Below are positions 52,096-61,279 of a stretch of 64,000 nucleotides of DNA, in pieces. The stretch is from positions 1 to 64,000 of the forward strand of contig NZ_QOHR01000012.1 in assembly GCF_003385555.1 (NCBI RefSeq). Reading direction: 5' to 3'. Each line of letters opens with the position of its first letter. Within the stretch, counting starts at the first letter, position 1. Below the pieces are notes generated by a model. That model saw only the letters and a program-made list of their open reading frames with translations. It was not told the origin of the DNA and did no database searches. The DNA comes from Rhodosalinus sediminis (GTDB lineage: Bacteria; Pseudomonadota; Alphaproteobacteria; Rhodobacterales; Rhodobacteraceae). Position numbers and translations under genes: made by a program.

Positions 52096-53289
52096 TCAGG
52101 GCCGCTCGGGAATGTCCACGAGATCGCCGCGCGGGATGCGGCGCTCGGCGTCGTACATCGGCAGCGCGCAGATTTCGGCATCGCGGGTCACGCCGTCGCG
52201 GCAGGCGACCTCGAGACGCGTGCCGGGGCCGAGGTCCGGGTTCTCGAGGCGCACGATCGCCACGCCGCACGCCTGATAGGGCGACCACGCGCTGGAGCAG
52301 ACGCGGCCCGCCGGCGCGCCCGCCTGCCAGAGCACGGGACCGAGCCGCGCGACGCCGCCCGCCACGCGCAGGCCCCACGTCCGGCAGCGGCGGTCGGCGC
52401 CTTCCAGTGCGGCCTTGCCGACGTAGTCGCCCTTGCTGACGCTCACCATGGCGCCGAGCCCGGCGGCGAAGGGCGTCACCGAGCCGTCGAAATCCGCGCC
52501 CGCGTTCAGGAGCCCCGCCTCGATGCGGCGCGCGCCGCCGATGGCGACAGGCGTCAGACCGTAGGGCGCGCCCGCCTCCAGCAGCCGTGCGCCCACGGCC
52601 GCGGCATCGATCTCGGGGCCGAGGTAGACCTCCCAGCCGAGCTCGTTGGTGAAGCCCGTGCGGGTGATCACCACCTCCTGCCCCGCGATGGTGACCCGCG
52701 CCGCATCGAAGTAGCGGAAGGGCTCCGGGTAGGCGCCGTCCACCGCCGCCGCGAGCACGCGGAGCGAGTCAGGCCCCTGCACCTGGCTGATCCAGACCTG
52801 CGGGTCGGTCACCTCGACGTCGAGGTCCTGCGCATGCGCGCGCAGCCAGTGCGTCAGGTCGCCGTCGGCCTGCCCGTACCAGAAGCGATCCTCGGCGAGG
52901 CGCACCAGTACGCCGTCGAGGATCATGCCGCCGTCGGCATAACACGCGATCTGATAGCTGCACCGCCCGACGCGCACTTTCGAGACGTCGCGCGTGAAGA
53001 CGCGGTCGAGGAGCCGCTCGGCATCCGGGCCGCGCACCTCGATCGGCAGCTCGCCCGTGTGGCGCAGGACCGCTTGGCGGCGCAGGCGCCAGTACGCCTC
53101 GTCCGGCGGGATCGCGCCCATCGCCACGGCGGTGAGCCGGCGGTTGTAGAGGGTGTATTCCGGCGCGTAGGCGAGTTCCTGATGCACCAGCGGATGCGTC
53201 GCCATGGTGCCGGCGAATTCGCTCCTCTGCTCGCCGTCGCCCACCTGCGGCAGCACCGCGAAGCGCAGATCGTCCGTGAAGTCCCGCAT
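52096..53289 (-). CDS. GcvT-fold aminomethyltransferase/demethylase-like protein
   Basis: A 397-residue protein of the glycine-cleavage T-protein fold that uses tetrahydrofolate to accept a one-carbon group. Motifs include FTRDVSKVRVGRCSYQIACYADGGMILDGVLV (about 90-120), ISQVQGPDSL, TRTGFTNELGWEVYL and GLGAMVSVSKGDYVGKAAL. In Rhodobacterales this fold includes GcvT, DmdA (DMSP demethylase) and sarcosine-type demethylases. The long N-terminus (LVHQELAYAPEYTLYNRRLTAVAMG) is closest in character to the DMSP/methylamine-type relatives, but the substrate is uncertain. GGAGGGAGGAACC precedes the ATG. Confidence 0.75.
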   Translation of the reverse strand: MRDFTDDLRFAVLPQVGDGEQRSEFAGTMATHPLVHQELAYAPEYTLYNRRLTAVAMGAIPPDEAYWRLRRQAVLRHTGELPIEVRGPDAERLLDRVFTRDVSKVRVGRCSYQIACYADGGMILDGVLVRLAEDRFWYGQADGDLTHWLRAHAQDLDVEVTDPQVWISQVQGPDSLRVLAAAVDGAYPEPFRYFDAARVTIAGQEVVITRTGFTNELGWEVYLGPEIDAAAVGARLLEAGAPYGLTPVAIGGARRIEAGLLNAGADFDGSVTPFAAGLGAMVSVSKGDYVGKAALEGADRRCRTWGLRVAGGVARLGPVLWQAGAPAGRVCSSAWSPYQACGVAIVRLENPDLGPGTRLEVACRDGVTRDAEICALPMYDAERRIPRGDLVDIPERP

Positions 53290-53524
53290 GGTTCCTCCCT
53301 CCATACGTGACGCTGCCCGGCCGCTCGGAGCGACGCACAGCGCGTTTCCCTGATCATGACGGTTACGCGCGGTCACGTGGCTCCGGACGCCCAAGACCGC
53401 CCGTTCAGAGTGCATGTCCGACATTTTCGACCGAGACCCCGCGTCCGCGGCGCCTGAACGGCGCCCCGGAGCCGCGTATCCTTGCCACGCAACCGCCGCA
53501 GCGCCGGACACGCGCAGGAGCGTC

Positions 53525-54373
53525 TCAGTCGAGAAACGCCTTCTCCAGGACGTAATGACCCGGCGTCGAGTTCGCCCCTTCGCGGAGGCCGTAGCCCTCG
53601 AGCTGCGCCTTGATCTCGAGGTTGAAGGCGAGGTTGCCGCAGACCATCGCCCTGTCGTGCTCGGGCGACAGCGGCGGCACGCCCAGATCCGTGAAAAGCT
53701 TGCCCGCGCGCATGAGGTCCGTGATGCGGCCCATGACCGAGCTCTCCTCGCGCGTGGTCGTCGGGTAATAGCGCAGCTTCGCGAGGTTCTCCGCGCCGAG
53801 CAGTTCCAGGAGGAGCGCGTTTTCCGGGATCGACCGGAGAAGCTCCGCGCTATAGGCGAGCTCGCCCCTGTCGCGGCAGGTGTGGGTCAGGATCACCTCG
53901 TCGTAGTCCTCGAAGGTCTGCGGATCACGCAGGAGCGAGGCGAAGGGCGCGATGCCGGTCCCCGTCGCGAAGAGCCAGAGCCGCTTGCCGGGCAGAAGCG
54001 CGTCGTGGACGAGGGTGCCCACCGGCTTCGGGCGCAGGATGATCCCGTCGCCCGGCACGATATGCTGCAGCCGCGACGTCAGCGGGCCGTCCGGCACCTT
54101 GATCGAGTAGAATTCCAGTTCGTCGTCCCATGGCGGGGACGCGATGGAATAGGCGCGCAGGAGCGGCTTGGCCTTGCCGGTCCTCGCATCGGGTGCGCCC
54201 ATGAGCCCGAGCATCACGAACTCACCCGCACGAAAGCGCAGGCTCGCGGGGCGCGTCACGCGGAACGAAAACAGCCGATCGGTCCAGTGGCGCACCTGCG
54301 TCACGGTCTGCGCGTCGGGATGGGTCGAGCGGCGGCTCGGAAGGCCGTCGCTCACGGCAGTCTGATGGGTCAT
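53525..54373 (-). CDS. fpr: Ferredoxin-NADP reductase
   Basis: A 282-residue FAD-containing reductase. The FAD motif RAYSIASPPWDDELEFYSIKVPDGPLTSRLQ, NADP motif LFATGTGIAPFASLLRDP, THTCRDRGELAY and the C-terminal HYVLEKAFLD are typical of the bacterial Fpr subclass. It likely supplies reduced ferredoxin or electrons to the sulfite reductase encoded upstream in the same cluster. GAGAGGTGCG lies before the ATG. Confidence 0.93.
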   Translation of the reverse strand: MTHQTAVSDGLPSRRSTHPDAQTVTQVRHWTDRLFSFRVTRPASLRFRAGEFVMLGLMGAPDARTGKAKPLLRAYSIASPPWDDELEFYSIKVPDGPLTSRLQHIVPGDGIILRPKPVGTLVHDALLPGKRLWLFATGTGIAPFASLLRDPQTFEDYDEVILTHTCRDRGELAYSAELLRSIPENALLLELLGAENLAKLRYYPTTTREESSVMGRITDLMRAGKLFTDLGVPPLSPEHDRAMVCGNLAFNLEIKAQLEGYGLREGANSTPGHYVLEKAFLD

Positions 54374-54440
54374 CGCACCTCTCTCCGGCGCCGCTCGCGC
54401 CGCCTGTTGGGTCTATCGCTGCAAGGGGACGCGTCGCGCC

Positions 54441-54842
54441 TCAGCCGCGCAGGCGCGCCTGGTAATCATGCGCCTGCCAGCGCGCGCGGGCGCGCCACTG
54501 CTCTTCGGGCTGGCGCGCAGCGAGGGCCGCGTCGATCTCCACCTCGTCGAAGCCGCAGCGCCGCGCCATCGCGTACTGGTCGGCGATCACATGGCCATGG
54601 GCCCGTATCCGGCCGCGATAGCCGCGCAGCCGCAGAAGCCGCGCGAGGGTGAAGCCGCGCCCGTCGGCCGAGGACGGGAAGGCGATGCGCACCATCTCCA
54701 CCCCCTCCGGCAGCCGGTCCAGCGCCGCCGGGTCGGTGTCGGGGGGCAGATCGACCCCGGGGGCGCCCCCCTCCCCGAGCGTGGCGAAGCCGCCCTGCCA
54801 GTCGTCGGGCCGGAAGCCCGCGTCGGTGACGATCACGCTCAT
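54441..54842 (-). CDS. DUF934 family protein
   Basis: A 133-residue protein of the DUF934 family, whose genes regularly accompany cysH and cysI in alphaproteobacteria. MSVIVTDAGFRPDDW is the usual start. PEGVEMVRIAFPSSADGRGFTLARLLRLRGYRGRIRAHGHVIADQYAMARRCGFDEVEID is the conserved body. It overlaps the cysH stop by four bases (ATGA). Its biochemical role is unknown, but operon membership ties it to sulfate reduction. Confidence 0.9.
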   Translation of the reverse strand: MSVIVTDAGFRPDDWQGGFATLGEGGAPGVDLPPDTDPAALDRLPEGVEMVRIAFPSSADGRGFTLARLLRLRGYRGRIRAHGHVIADQYAMARRCGFDEVEIDAALAARQPEEQWRARARWQAHDYQARLRG

Positions 54843-55612
54843 TGGGTCGCTCCTTGCCGCACGGCGCGGCCGTTAAGGAAATGGATGCCGCACTCGTCCT
54901 TGTCCTCTCCGCGCCAGCGCCCGGCCCGCACGTCCTCGCCCTCGGCCACCTGCGAGGTGCAGGGCCAGCACCCGATGGAGGGGTAGCCCTGCGCCACCAG
55001 TGGATGGCGCGGCAGGTCGTGCTGCGCCATGTGTGCGCGCACATCCTCGAGCTTCCAGCCGGCGAGCGGATTGACCTTGATCCGGCCCTGCGCCGCCTCG
55101 GCCTCGAAGAACGGCAGATCCGCGCGCCCCGGCGACTGATATCGCTTGCGCCCGGTGATCCAGCCGTCGAACCCCGACAGCGCGCGTTCCAGCGGCTCCG
55201 TCTTGCGCAGCGCGCAGCAGGCATCGGTGTCTCTGGTCCTGAGCGCGCCCTCGGGATCCTCGCGCGCGATGCGCGCCGCGTCCGTCCGCAACACGCGGAC
55301 GTCGCGCAGGCCGAGATGCGCCGCGACCTCCTGCTGGTAGCTCAGCGTTTCCGGGAAAAGGAGGCGCGTGTCGATGAAGAGCACCGGCACCCGGGGGTCC
55401 GTCAGCGCAAGGAGATGCAGCAGCACCACCGACTCCGCGCCGAAGCTCGACACGAGCGCGATCTCTCCGGTCTCGGGATCGTCCAGAGCGGTCCGCAGCA
55501 CCTCCCGCGCGTCGAAATGCCTTGCGCGCGCGTTCAGCCGCGCCGCCCGCGCGCGCAGCGCCTCCGGATCACGCGCCGGCGACGTCTCGGGCTCGATCCG
55601 CTCAGGCCGCAT
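54839..55612 (-). CDS. cysH: Phosphoadenylyl/adenylyl-sulfate reductase
   Basis: A 257-residue reductase that makes sulfite from APS or PAPS. FSSFGAESVVLLHL (PP-loop), CC in RDTDACCALRKTEPL and CxxC in IGCWPCTSQV indicate an iron-sulfur APS-type enzyme; the catalytic Cys is in KDECGIHFLNG. It overlaps cysI upstream by 11 bases and DUF934 downstream by four, so it is the main sulfate-assimilation copy. A divergent copy is at 47480. Confidence 0.92.
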   Translation of the reverse strand: MRPERIEPETSPARDPEALRARAARLNARARHFDAREVLRTALDDPETGEIALVSSFGAESVVLLHLLALTDPRVPVLFIDTRLLFPETLSYQQEVAAHLGLRDVRVLRTDAARIAREDPEGALRTRDTDACCALRKTEPLERALSGFDGWITGRKRYQSPGRADLPFFEAEAAQGRIKVNPLAGWKLEDVRAHMAQHDLPRHPLVAQGYPSIGCWPCTSQVAEGEDVRAGRWRGEDKDECGIHFLNGRAVRQGATQ

Positions 55613-57287
55613 CGCTCGCGCCTCCCACGGCGGGTTTCGCGGTATCCGGGTAGAGCGCGGCCTTGAACGGGGCCATGCCGACCCGGCGGTAGGTCTCGAT
55701 GAAAGTCTCCCCGGGCGAGGCGCGCTCGGCCAGGTAGGTCTCGACGATGGTTTCCACCGCGCCGACGATCTCGTCGGCGGCGAAGCCAGGGCCGGTGCGT
55801 TCGCCGAGGCTCGCCGTCTCCGTGTGATCCCCGCCGAGCGTGATCTGGTAGTTCTCCACCCCGGCGCGATCGAGGCCGAGGATGCCGATATGGCCGACGT
55901 GGTGGTGGCCGCAGGCATTGATGCAGCCCGAGATCTTGATCTTCAGGTCGCCGATCTCGTGCTCGATCTTCAGCGCGTCGAAGCGCGTCGCGATCTCCTG
56001 CGCGACGGGGATCGAGCGCGCCGTGGCCAGCGCGCAGTAATCGAGCCCCGGGCAGGCGATGATGTCCGAGATCAGACCGATGTTGGCCGTCGCCAGGCCG
56101 TGCGCCCTGAGGATCGCGTGCACCTCCGGCAGGTCCGCCTTGTGCACATGGGGCAGCACCACGTTCTGCTCGTGCGAGATGCGCAGCTCATCATGGCCGA
56201 AGCGCTCGGCGATATCCGCCATCACGCGCATCTGCGCCGAGGTCGCGTCGCCCGGCGTCGCGCCGTGCGCCTTCAGGCTGATCTGGGCGATGGCATAGCC
56301 CTCGGCGCGATGCGGGAACAGGTTCGTGTCCGCCCAGGCGCGGAAAACGGGATCCTCCGCGTAGGCTGCATCGAACGACGCGGTCGAGGCGGTCCGGAAC
56401 GGCGGCGGCGCGAACTGCGCAGTGATCGCCGCCAGCCGCTCCTGATCGACGCCGGAGAAGCCGGGCCGGATCTCCGCGAACCGCGCCGCCACCATATCGC
56501 GGATCGCCTCAATGCCGTGCTCGTGCACGGTGATCTTGATCCTGCTCTTGAACTTGTTGTCGCGCCGGCCGAGCAGGTTCCAGACCGAGACGACCGCTCC
56601 CAGATAGGCCAGCAGATCCTCCGACGGGACGAACTCGGCGATGACCTTCCCGATCATCGGCGTCCGGCCGAGGCCGCCGCCCACGAGCACCTGAAAGCCG
56701 ATCTCGCCCTCCCTTTCGACGAGCCGCAGGCCGATGTCGTGCGCCGCCGTCACGGCGCGGTCGTTCGAGCTTCCGGTGACGGCGATCTTGAATTTGCGCG
56801 GCAGAAACTGGAACTCGGGGTGGTCGGTCGACCACTGCCGGATGAGCTCCGCCACCGGCCGGGGGTCGGCCACCTCGTCCGCGGCCGCGCCGGCGAAGTG
56901 GTCCGCGGTCACGTTGCGGATCGTGTTGCCGGAAGTCTGGACGGCGTGCATCTCGACCTCCGCCAGCGCGTCGAGGATATCAGGCACGTCGCGCAACCGG
57001 GGCCAGTTGAACTGAATGTTCTGCCGGGTCGTGAAATGGCCGTAGCCCTTGTCCCAGGTGTCGGCGATATGGGCGAGCTGGCGCATCTGCGCGGACCGCA
57101 GCGTGCCGTAGGGGATCGCGATCCGCAGCATGTAGGCGTGCAGTTGCAGGTAGAGCCCGTTCATCAGCCGCAGAGGCTTGAACTCCTCCTCGGTCAGGCT
57201 CCCGTCGATGCGGCGCTCGACCTGCGCGCGGAACTGGCGGTTGCGCTGGGCCACGAAGGCCGCGTCGAAGTCGTCGTAACGATACAT
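55602..57287 (-). CDS. cysI: Sulfite reductase hemoprotein (nitrite/sulfite reductase)
   Basis: A 561-residue siroheme/[4Fe-4S] enzyme that reduces sulfite to sulfide. The half-domain motifs IRNVTADHFAGAAADEVADPRP and the siroheme-Fe-S cysteines in ACPGLDYCALATARS and KISGCINACGHHHVGHIG are clear. It is the ferredoxin-type protein that works with Fpr rather than with CysJ, judging from context (no flavoprotein cysJ here). It follows DUF2849 and precedes cysH. Confidence 0.93.
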   Translation of the reverse strand: MYRYDDFDAAFVAQRNRQFRAQVERRIDGSLTEEEFKPLRLMNGLYLQLHAYMLRIAIPYGTLRSAQMRQLAHIADTWDKGYGHFTTRQNIQFNWPRLRDVPDILDALAEVEMHAVQTSGNTIRNVTADHFAGAAADEVADPRPVAELIRQWSTDHPEFQFLPRKFKIAVTGSSNDRAVTAAHDIGLRLVEREGEIGFQVLVGGGLGRTPMIGKVIAEFVPSEDLLAYLGAVVSVWNLLGRRDNKFKSRIKITVHEHGIEAIRDMVAARFAEIRPGFSGVDQERLAAITAQFAPPPFRTASTASFDAAYAEDPVFRAWADTNLFPHRAEGYAIAQISLKAHGATPGDATSAQMRVMADIAERFGHDELRISHEQNVVLPHVHKADLPEVHAILRAHGLATANIGLISDIIACPGLDYCALATARSIPVAQEIATRFDALKIEHEIGDLKIKISGCINACGHHHVGHIGILGLDRAGVENYQITLGGDHTETASLGERTGPGFAADEIVGAVETIVETYLAERASPGETFIETYRRVGMAPFKAALYPDTAKPAVGGASDAA

Positions 57288-57308
57288 GTCGCTCTCCCGT
57301 CGCGGGGC

Positions 57309-57605
57309 TCAGCTCGTGGATTTGGCGAAGACGTAACCAGAGGGTCCGGCGCGCCGGAACGCCTCGCGGAAATGGGTCGGCTCCGGGCCGTCCGGACCCT
57401 CCGCCATGTCGGCGAGATAGACGCCGACCACCTCGCCCGCGCGCGCCTGCGCCTCGATCAGGCGGACCTGCGCATCCGCCTCGTCGGTCAGCAGTTCGGC
57501 CCGCGCCAGATCGCGCGTCCAGCTTCCGTCTGCGGCGAGATAGACGACGTCCCCCTCAAGGAGCGCGTTGCCGGTGACGACCTTCGGGGTGAAGGGACGG
57601 GGCAT
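57309..57605 (-). CDS. DUF2849 family protein
   Basis: A 98-residue protein, MPRPFTPKVVTGNALLEGDVVYLAADGSWTRDLARAELL..., the DUF2849 family found next to cysG/cysI in alphaproteobacteria. It shares the single base of a TGATG overlap with the cysG stop, so it is translated with cysG. Function unknown; a role in sulfite reduction is inferred only from this strict linkage. Confidence 0.9.
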   Translation of the reverse strand: MPRPFTPKVVTGNALLEGDVVYLAADGSWTRDLARAELLTDEADAQVRLIEAQARAGEVVGVYLADMAEGPDGPEPTHFREAFRRAGPSGYVFAKSTS

Positions 57606-59014
57606 CAGAGCACCTCCTGTCTGGGCAGCTCGGGGATCACCTCCGCCGCAGCCCGGGGCGCGAGCCCGTAGAGGAGGAGCGCGGGGCCGGAGAGCTGCGC
57701 CGCGGTGAGCTCGGCGGCGAGCCCGGAGAGCGACGTCGCGATCACCCGCTGATCCGCGCGCGAGGCGTTCTCGACCACCGTGACCGGCGTCGCGGGGTCC
57801 GCGCCGTGCATCATCAACCGCCCCTGGATGAAGCGCGCAGCCTTCTTGCCCATGTAGATCGCCGCGACCTCGCCCGGCTTCGCGAGCGCCGTCCAGTCGT
57901 GATCGGCGAAGCCTTTCATGTCGTGGCCCGTCAGCAGGCGCACCGAGGCATTGCGCGCGCGTTGCGTCAGGCTCTGCCCGATCCCGGCGACGGCGGAGGC
58001 CGCGGCGGTGATGCCGGGGACCACCGTGTAGGGCTGACCGGCGGCGCTGACCGCCTCGATCTCCTCATCGAGGCGACCGAAGACCCCCGGATCCCCGGAC
58101 TTCAGCCGCACGACCTGCGCGCCCGCCTTCACGTGCTGCAGGATCAGGTCGTTGATCTCGGACTGCGCCACCGACGGGCCGAAGCCCTCCTTCCCGGCGG
58201 AGATCATGCGCGCCTCACGCCGGGCGAGATCGAGGATCTCCGGCGCGATCAGCCGGTCGTGGATCACCACGTCGGCGGTATCGAGCAGCTTGCGCGCCTT
58301 GAGCGTCAGAAGCTCCGGATCGCCCGGCCCAGCGCCGACGAAGAAGACGTGCCCAGGCGCCTCGTCCTCCGACAAATGCCGCGCCAGAAGGTCGTTGAGC
58401 GCGCCCTGCGCCCGCGCCTCGGCGTCGCCGGTCTCGACGCCCTCCACCGCGCGGGGCCCCGCCTCATAATAGTAATCCGCCCAGAAATCGCGGCGCTTGC
58501 GCCCGGCCGGCAGCGCCGCGGCCATGCAGCGAAAACGCTTTCCCACCCGTGCCAGCAGGCCGAGCCGCGTGGGCAGCCGTTCCTCGAGGTCGGCCTTGAT
58601 CGACCGCGCGAGCACCGGGGCGGCGCCCTCCGTGCCGATCGCCACCGTGACCGGGTCGCGGTCCACGATGGCGGGCGTGATGAACTGACTGTCGCCGAGG
58701 TTGTCGACGATGTTGATCAGCGCCCCGTCCGCCCGCGCGATGGCCGAGGTGCGGGCGTCCTCGGCCACGTCTTCGTCGGCGGCGTAGAAGAGCGCGGCGC
58801 AGGTCGTGTCCCCCGGCTCCATCGCCCGACGCAGGAGGCGCAACCGCCCCTCCGCCGCCCAGGCCGCGATGTCGGGCGCCGGATCGGGCGCGAAGACCGT
58901 CAGATGCGCCTCGGTCTTCAGAAGCAGCCGCAGCTTGGCGCAGGCCGCCTCGCCGCCGCCCGAGAGCACAACGCGCCGGCCGGCCAGCGCCACGAAGATC
59001 GGAAAATGCTGCAT
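57605..59014 (-). CDS. cysG: Siroheme synthase (multifunctional)
   Basis: A 469-residue fusion. The N-terminal precorrin-2 dehydrogenase/ferrochelatase domain starts with FPIFVALAGRRVVLSGGGEAACAK. The C-terminal uroporphyrinogen-III methyltransferase domain begins VFFVGAGPGDPELLTLKARKLL (about residue 222) and includes RLKSGDPGVFGRLDEE and TVVPGITAAASAVAGIG. It makes the siroheme needed by CysI and heads the sulfate-reduction operon. Confidence 0.95.
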   Translation of the reverse strand: MQHFPIFVALAGRRVVLSGGGEAACAKLRLLLKTEAHLTVFAPDPAPDIAAWAAEGRLRLLRRAMEPGDTTCAALFYAADEDVAEDARTSAIARADGALINIVDNLGDSQFITPAIVDRDPVTVAIGTEGAAPVLARSIKADLEERLPTRLGLLARVGKRFRCMAAALPAGRKRRDFWADYYYEAGPRAVEGVETGDAEARAQGALNDLLARHLSEDEAPGHVFFVGAGPGDPELLTLKARKLLDTADVVIHDRLIAPEILDLARREARMISAGKEGFGPSVAQSEINDLILQHVKAGAQVVRLKSGDPGVFGRLDEEIEAVSAAGQPYTVVPGITAAASAVAGIGQSLTQRARNASVRLLTGHDMKGFADHDWTALAKPGEVAAIYMGKKAARFIQGRLMMHGADPATPVTVVENASRADQRVIATSLSGLAAELTAAQLSGPALLLYGLAPRAAAEVIPELPRQEVL

Positions 59015-59039
59015 GTCTCGCGCCTCCGGGTCCGCCGTG

Positions 59040-59130
59040 TCCCGAGGCGAGACTTAGAATAATGTTCCGATATTTGGCCATATACCGGCATAAATAAGGA
59101 AATACTGCCCTAAAATACCGCCTTAACACA
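59040..59130 (-). promoter_or_regulatory. AT-rich control region of the cysG operon
   Basis: In contrast to its surroundings, this stretch is AT-rich and carries repeated GGTATTT/AGTATTT-like words and GAACATTATTC on the minus strand, near the cysG start. It is the obvious place for the promoter and a regulator of sulfate assimilation. No exact CysB- or Lrp-type consensus can be assigned by eye. Confidence 0.45.
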
Positions 59131-59424
59131 AAGAACGTCCGCATACGGCGTCGCACCGCAGAACGCGTGCTCCACAGACCGCGCTCTCAGTCGACTACCC
59201 TCCGCCCCGGACGGCACGACCTGGATCTCGACGGACCCGACGACGGCGTCGATAACCGGTTCGGAGAAACCTTCTGGTTTCCCATGGTCAGATTCAGAGC
59301 CTGCCGAGGAGATCGAAGCGTCCGAGCGGCGGGACCCAGCGCTGTCGCGCCGGTCGGACCCTGACGCGCTGCTTCGCCGCGCTGCGGTTCGCGCGTGCGC
59401 CTGCCCAGGGGGCACCTTAACGTC
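59131..59424 (+). other. Intergenic region between cysG and the SbtA-like gene
   Basis: About 290 bases between two divergent control regions. A 101-codon open frame crosses it on the minus strand but has no recognisable domain or ribosome-binding site, so I treat it as noncoding. Confidence 0.4.
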
Positions 59425-59443
59425 CGTTCCTTATAAGAGAACG
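59425..59443. promoter_or_regulatory. Dyad upstream of the SbtA-like gene
   Basis: CGTTC (59425-59429), CTTATAAGA, GAACG (59439-59443), with a palindromic TTATAA in the centre, about 80 bases before the chosen start and next to an AT-rich TTAATACATTTAATC stretch. It looks like a regulator site. Confidence 0.45.
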
Positions 59444-59523
59444 ACTTAATACATTTAATCAATTTTTCTTTTGCCGAGGGACGCGCCATGTGCACCGGAC
59501 GCATAATATCGGGGCGCAGGGAC

Positions 59524-60570
59524 ATGGACATACTGGCAGAGATCGCGGGCACGTTGCTCACTCAGGCGCAGAAACCGACGCTGGCATTCCTGATGGGGGG
59601 CATGCTTCTCGCGGCGCTCGGCAGCCGGCTCGAGGTGCCGGAGCAGGTCTACAAGCTCATCGTCCTGCTCCTGCTGTTAAAGGTGGGGCTCGGCGCGGGG
59701 ATTTCGCTGCGCGAAGCGGACCCGGTCACGCTCGCGGCCCCGGCGGCGGCGGCGGTCGCCCTCGGCATCGCGCTCGTGCTGATCGGCGCGCGCTCGCTGG
59801 CCGTCTGGCCGGGCGTGGGCCGGATGGACGGCATGGCGACCGCGGGGCTGTTCGGGGCCGTGTCCGCCTCCACGCTCGCGGCGGGCATGGCGGTGCTCGA
59901 CAGCGAAGGCGTCGCCTACGAGGGCTACATCGGCGTCCTCTACCCCTTCATGGATGTGGCGGCGCTCATCACCGCCATCGTGCTCGCGCGGGTGTCGGCG
60001 GCCCGCGGGACGGCGACGCCGGGCCCGGACGGCACGGCGACGGTCGCGGTCGGCGGCGGGGGCCTCGGGCCCGGCGGCCTGCGCGACATCCTGTCGGAGA
60101 CGGCGCGCAGCCCGGCGATCTCGGCCCTGTTGCTCGGGCTCGCCATCGGCCTCGTCGCGCGGCCCGACGTCGTCTACGCGGACTTCTACGAGCCGCTCTT
60201 CCGCGGTCTTCTCTCGCTCCTCATGCTGACGATGGGGATGGAGGCCTGGTCGCGGCTCTCGGAGTTGCGCAAGGTCGCCCACGCCTACGTCCTCTTCGGG
60301 CTCACAGCGCCCCTGATCCACGGCGCGCTGGGGCTCGCGGCCGGGGTCGCTTTGCATCAGCTCATGGGCTTCTCGGGCGGCGGCGCAGTGCTGCTGGCGG
60401 TGATGGCGGCGTCGAGTTCCGATATCTCGGGCCCGCCGACGCTGCGCGGCGCCCTGCCCGAAGCGAACCCGTCGGCCTACGTCGGCGCCTCGACGGGGCT
60501 CGGAACGCCGGTGGCGATCCTCTCCATTCCGTTGTGGATGGCGCTCGCGGACAAGCTGATCGGTCTCTGA
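59524..60570 (+). CDS. SbtA-like sodium-dependent bicarbonate transport family permease
   Basis: A 348-residue inner-membrane protein with about ten hydrophobic segments in two inverted halves. The opening (KPTLAFLMGGMLLAALGSRLEVPEQVYKLIVLLLLLKVGLGAGISLRE) closely matches the SbtA family, and the end (AVLLAVMAASSSDISGPPTLRGALPEANPSAYVGASTGLGTPVAI) is also typical. The loop around ARGTATPGPDGTATVAVGGGG is the variable central part. The ATG at 59524 is preferred because the family N-terminus begins there; an in-frame ATG at 59488 with GAGGG is possible. In this cysteine-gene context an anion other than bicarbonate cannot be excluded. Confidence 0.82.
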   Translation: MDILAEIAGTLLTQAQKPTLAFLMGGMLLAALGSRLEVPEQVYKLIVLLLLLKVGLGAGISLREADPVTLAAPAAAAVALGIALVLIGARSLAVWPGVGRMDGMATAGLFGAVSASTLAAGMAVLDSEGVAYEGYIGVLYPFMDVAALITAIVLARVSAARGTATPGPDGTATVAVGGGGLGPGGLRDILSETARSPAISALLLGLAIGLVARPDVVYADFYEPLFRGLLSLLMLTMGMEAWSRLSELRKVAHAYVLFGLTAPLIHGALGLAAGVALHQLMGFSGGGAVLLAVMAASSSDISGPPTLRGALPEANPSAYVGASTGLGTPVAILSIPLWMALADKLIGL

Positions 60571-60624
60571 GGGCCGGTGCGGCGCGGGTCATGCCCTACC
60601 GGATGGTGGAGGAGGCCGCGCCCC

Positions 60625-61251
60625 TCACGCCTCGCAGACAGCGACGACGTGCTCCGGGGCGAGGCGCAGGATCGCCGGCGTCGCCGCGGCGGCGGTCTTG
60701 CGCAGCTCAGCCTCCGCGGTGCCGGCGCGCGCGGCGAGGGTGAGGCCCCGCGCGAGCGTTGCGGCGAGGCCTGCCGCCACCTCGGGCGGGGTCGCGGCGC
60801 GGGCGTCCCAGCCGGCCGCGACGAGCCGTGCCGTAATGCGCTCCTCCATCGCGGCGAAGCGCTCGGCGAGCTCCTCGCGGAAGGCCGGGTTGGCGCCCGC
60901 CGCATCCGCCAGCGCACAGGAGATGAGACAGCCCGGCGCCGCCTCGTTCGCCGTGCAAAGCGCGAGCACTGCGGCGTAGAACGCCTCGAGATCGGCGCGC
61001 AGGCCGCCGCCCGCCCAGAGCGCCGAAAGGACCGGCGCGACCCGCGTCTCGGCATACCGCGCGACCGCCGCGCGGAAGAGCCCCTCCTTGTCGCCGAAGC
61101 GCGCGTAGAGGGTGGCGCGCGGCATGTTCATCTCACGGCAGAGCGCGTCCACCGAGGCGCCCTCGTAGCCGTGCGTCCAGAAAAACATGACCGCCGCGTC
61201 GAGCGCCTCACCGTCCTCGAAGCCTATAGGTCGGCCGCGGGCTTCAGCCAT
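60625..61251 (-). CDS. TetR/AcrR family regulator
   Basis: A 208-residue repressor. The N-terminal HTH is ALDAAVMFFWTHGYEGASVDALCREMNMPRATLYARFGDKEGLF (residues 15-58). The C-terminal ligand domain has ANEAAPGCLISCALADAAGANP, a signature of the group that controls small-molecule efflux or detoxification. The ATG at 61251 has a dyad-like ACCGATCGTT about 20 bases upstream. No obvious target gene is adjacent except tspO on the other side. Confidence 0.88.
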   Translation of the reverse strand: MAEARGRPIGFEDGEALDAAVMFFWTHGYEGASVDALCREMNMPRATLYARFGDKEGLFRAAVARYAETRVAPVLSALWAGGGLRADLEAFYAAVLALCTANEAAPGCLISCALADAAGANPAFREELAERFAAMEERITARLVAAGWDARAATPPEVAAGLAATLARGLTLAARAGTAEAELRKTAAAATPAILRLAPEHVVAVCEA

Positions 61252-61269
61252 GGATCACCTGATTTTTGA

Positions 61270-61279
61270 ACCGATCGTT
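61270..61279. promoter_or_regulatory. TetR operator-like site
   Basis: ACCGATCGTT, one base from the palindrome ACCGATCGGT that is frequent among TetR-family operators, located about 20 bases before the regulator start. Autoregulation is likely. Confidence 0.45.

Noticed and set aside
59110-59415. 101-codon minus-strand frame between cysG and the permease
   Set aside because: No domain, no site, and it lies in the divergent control regions.
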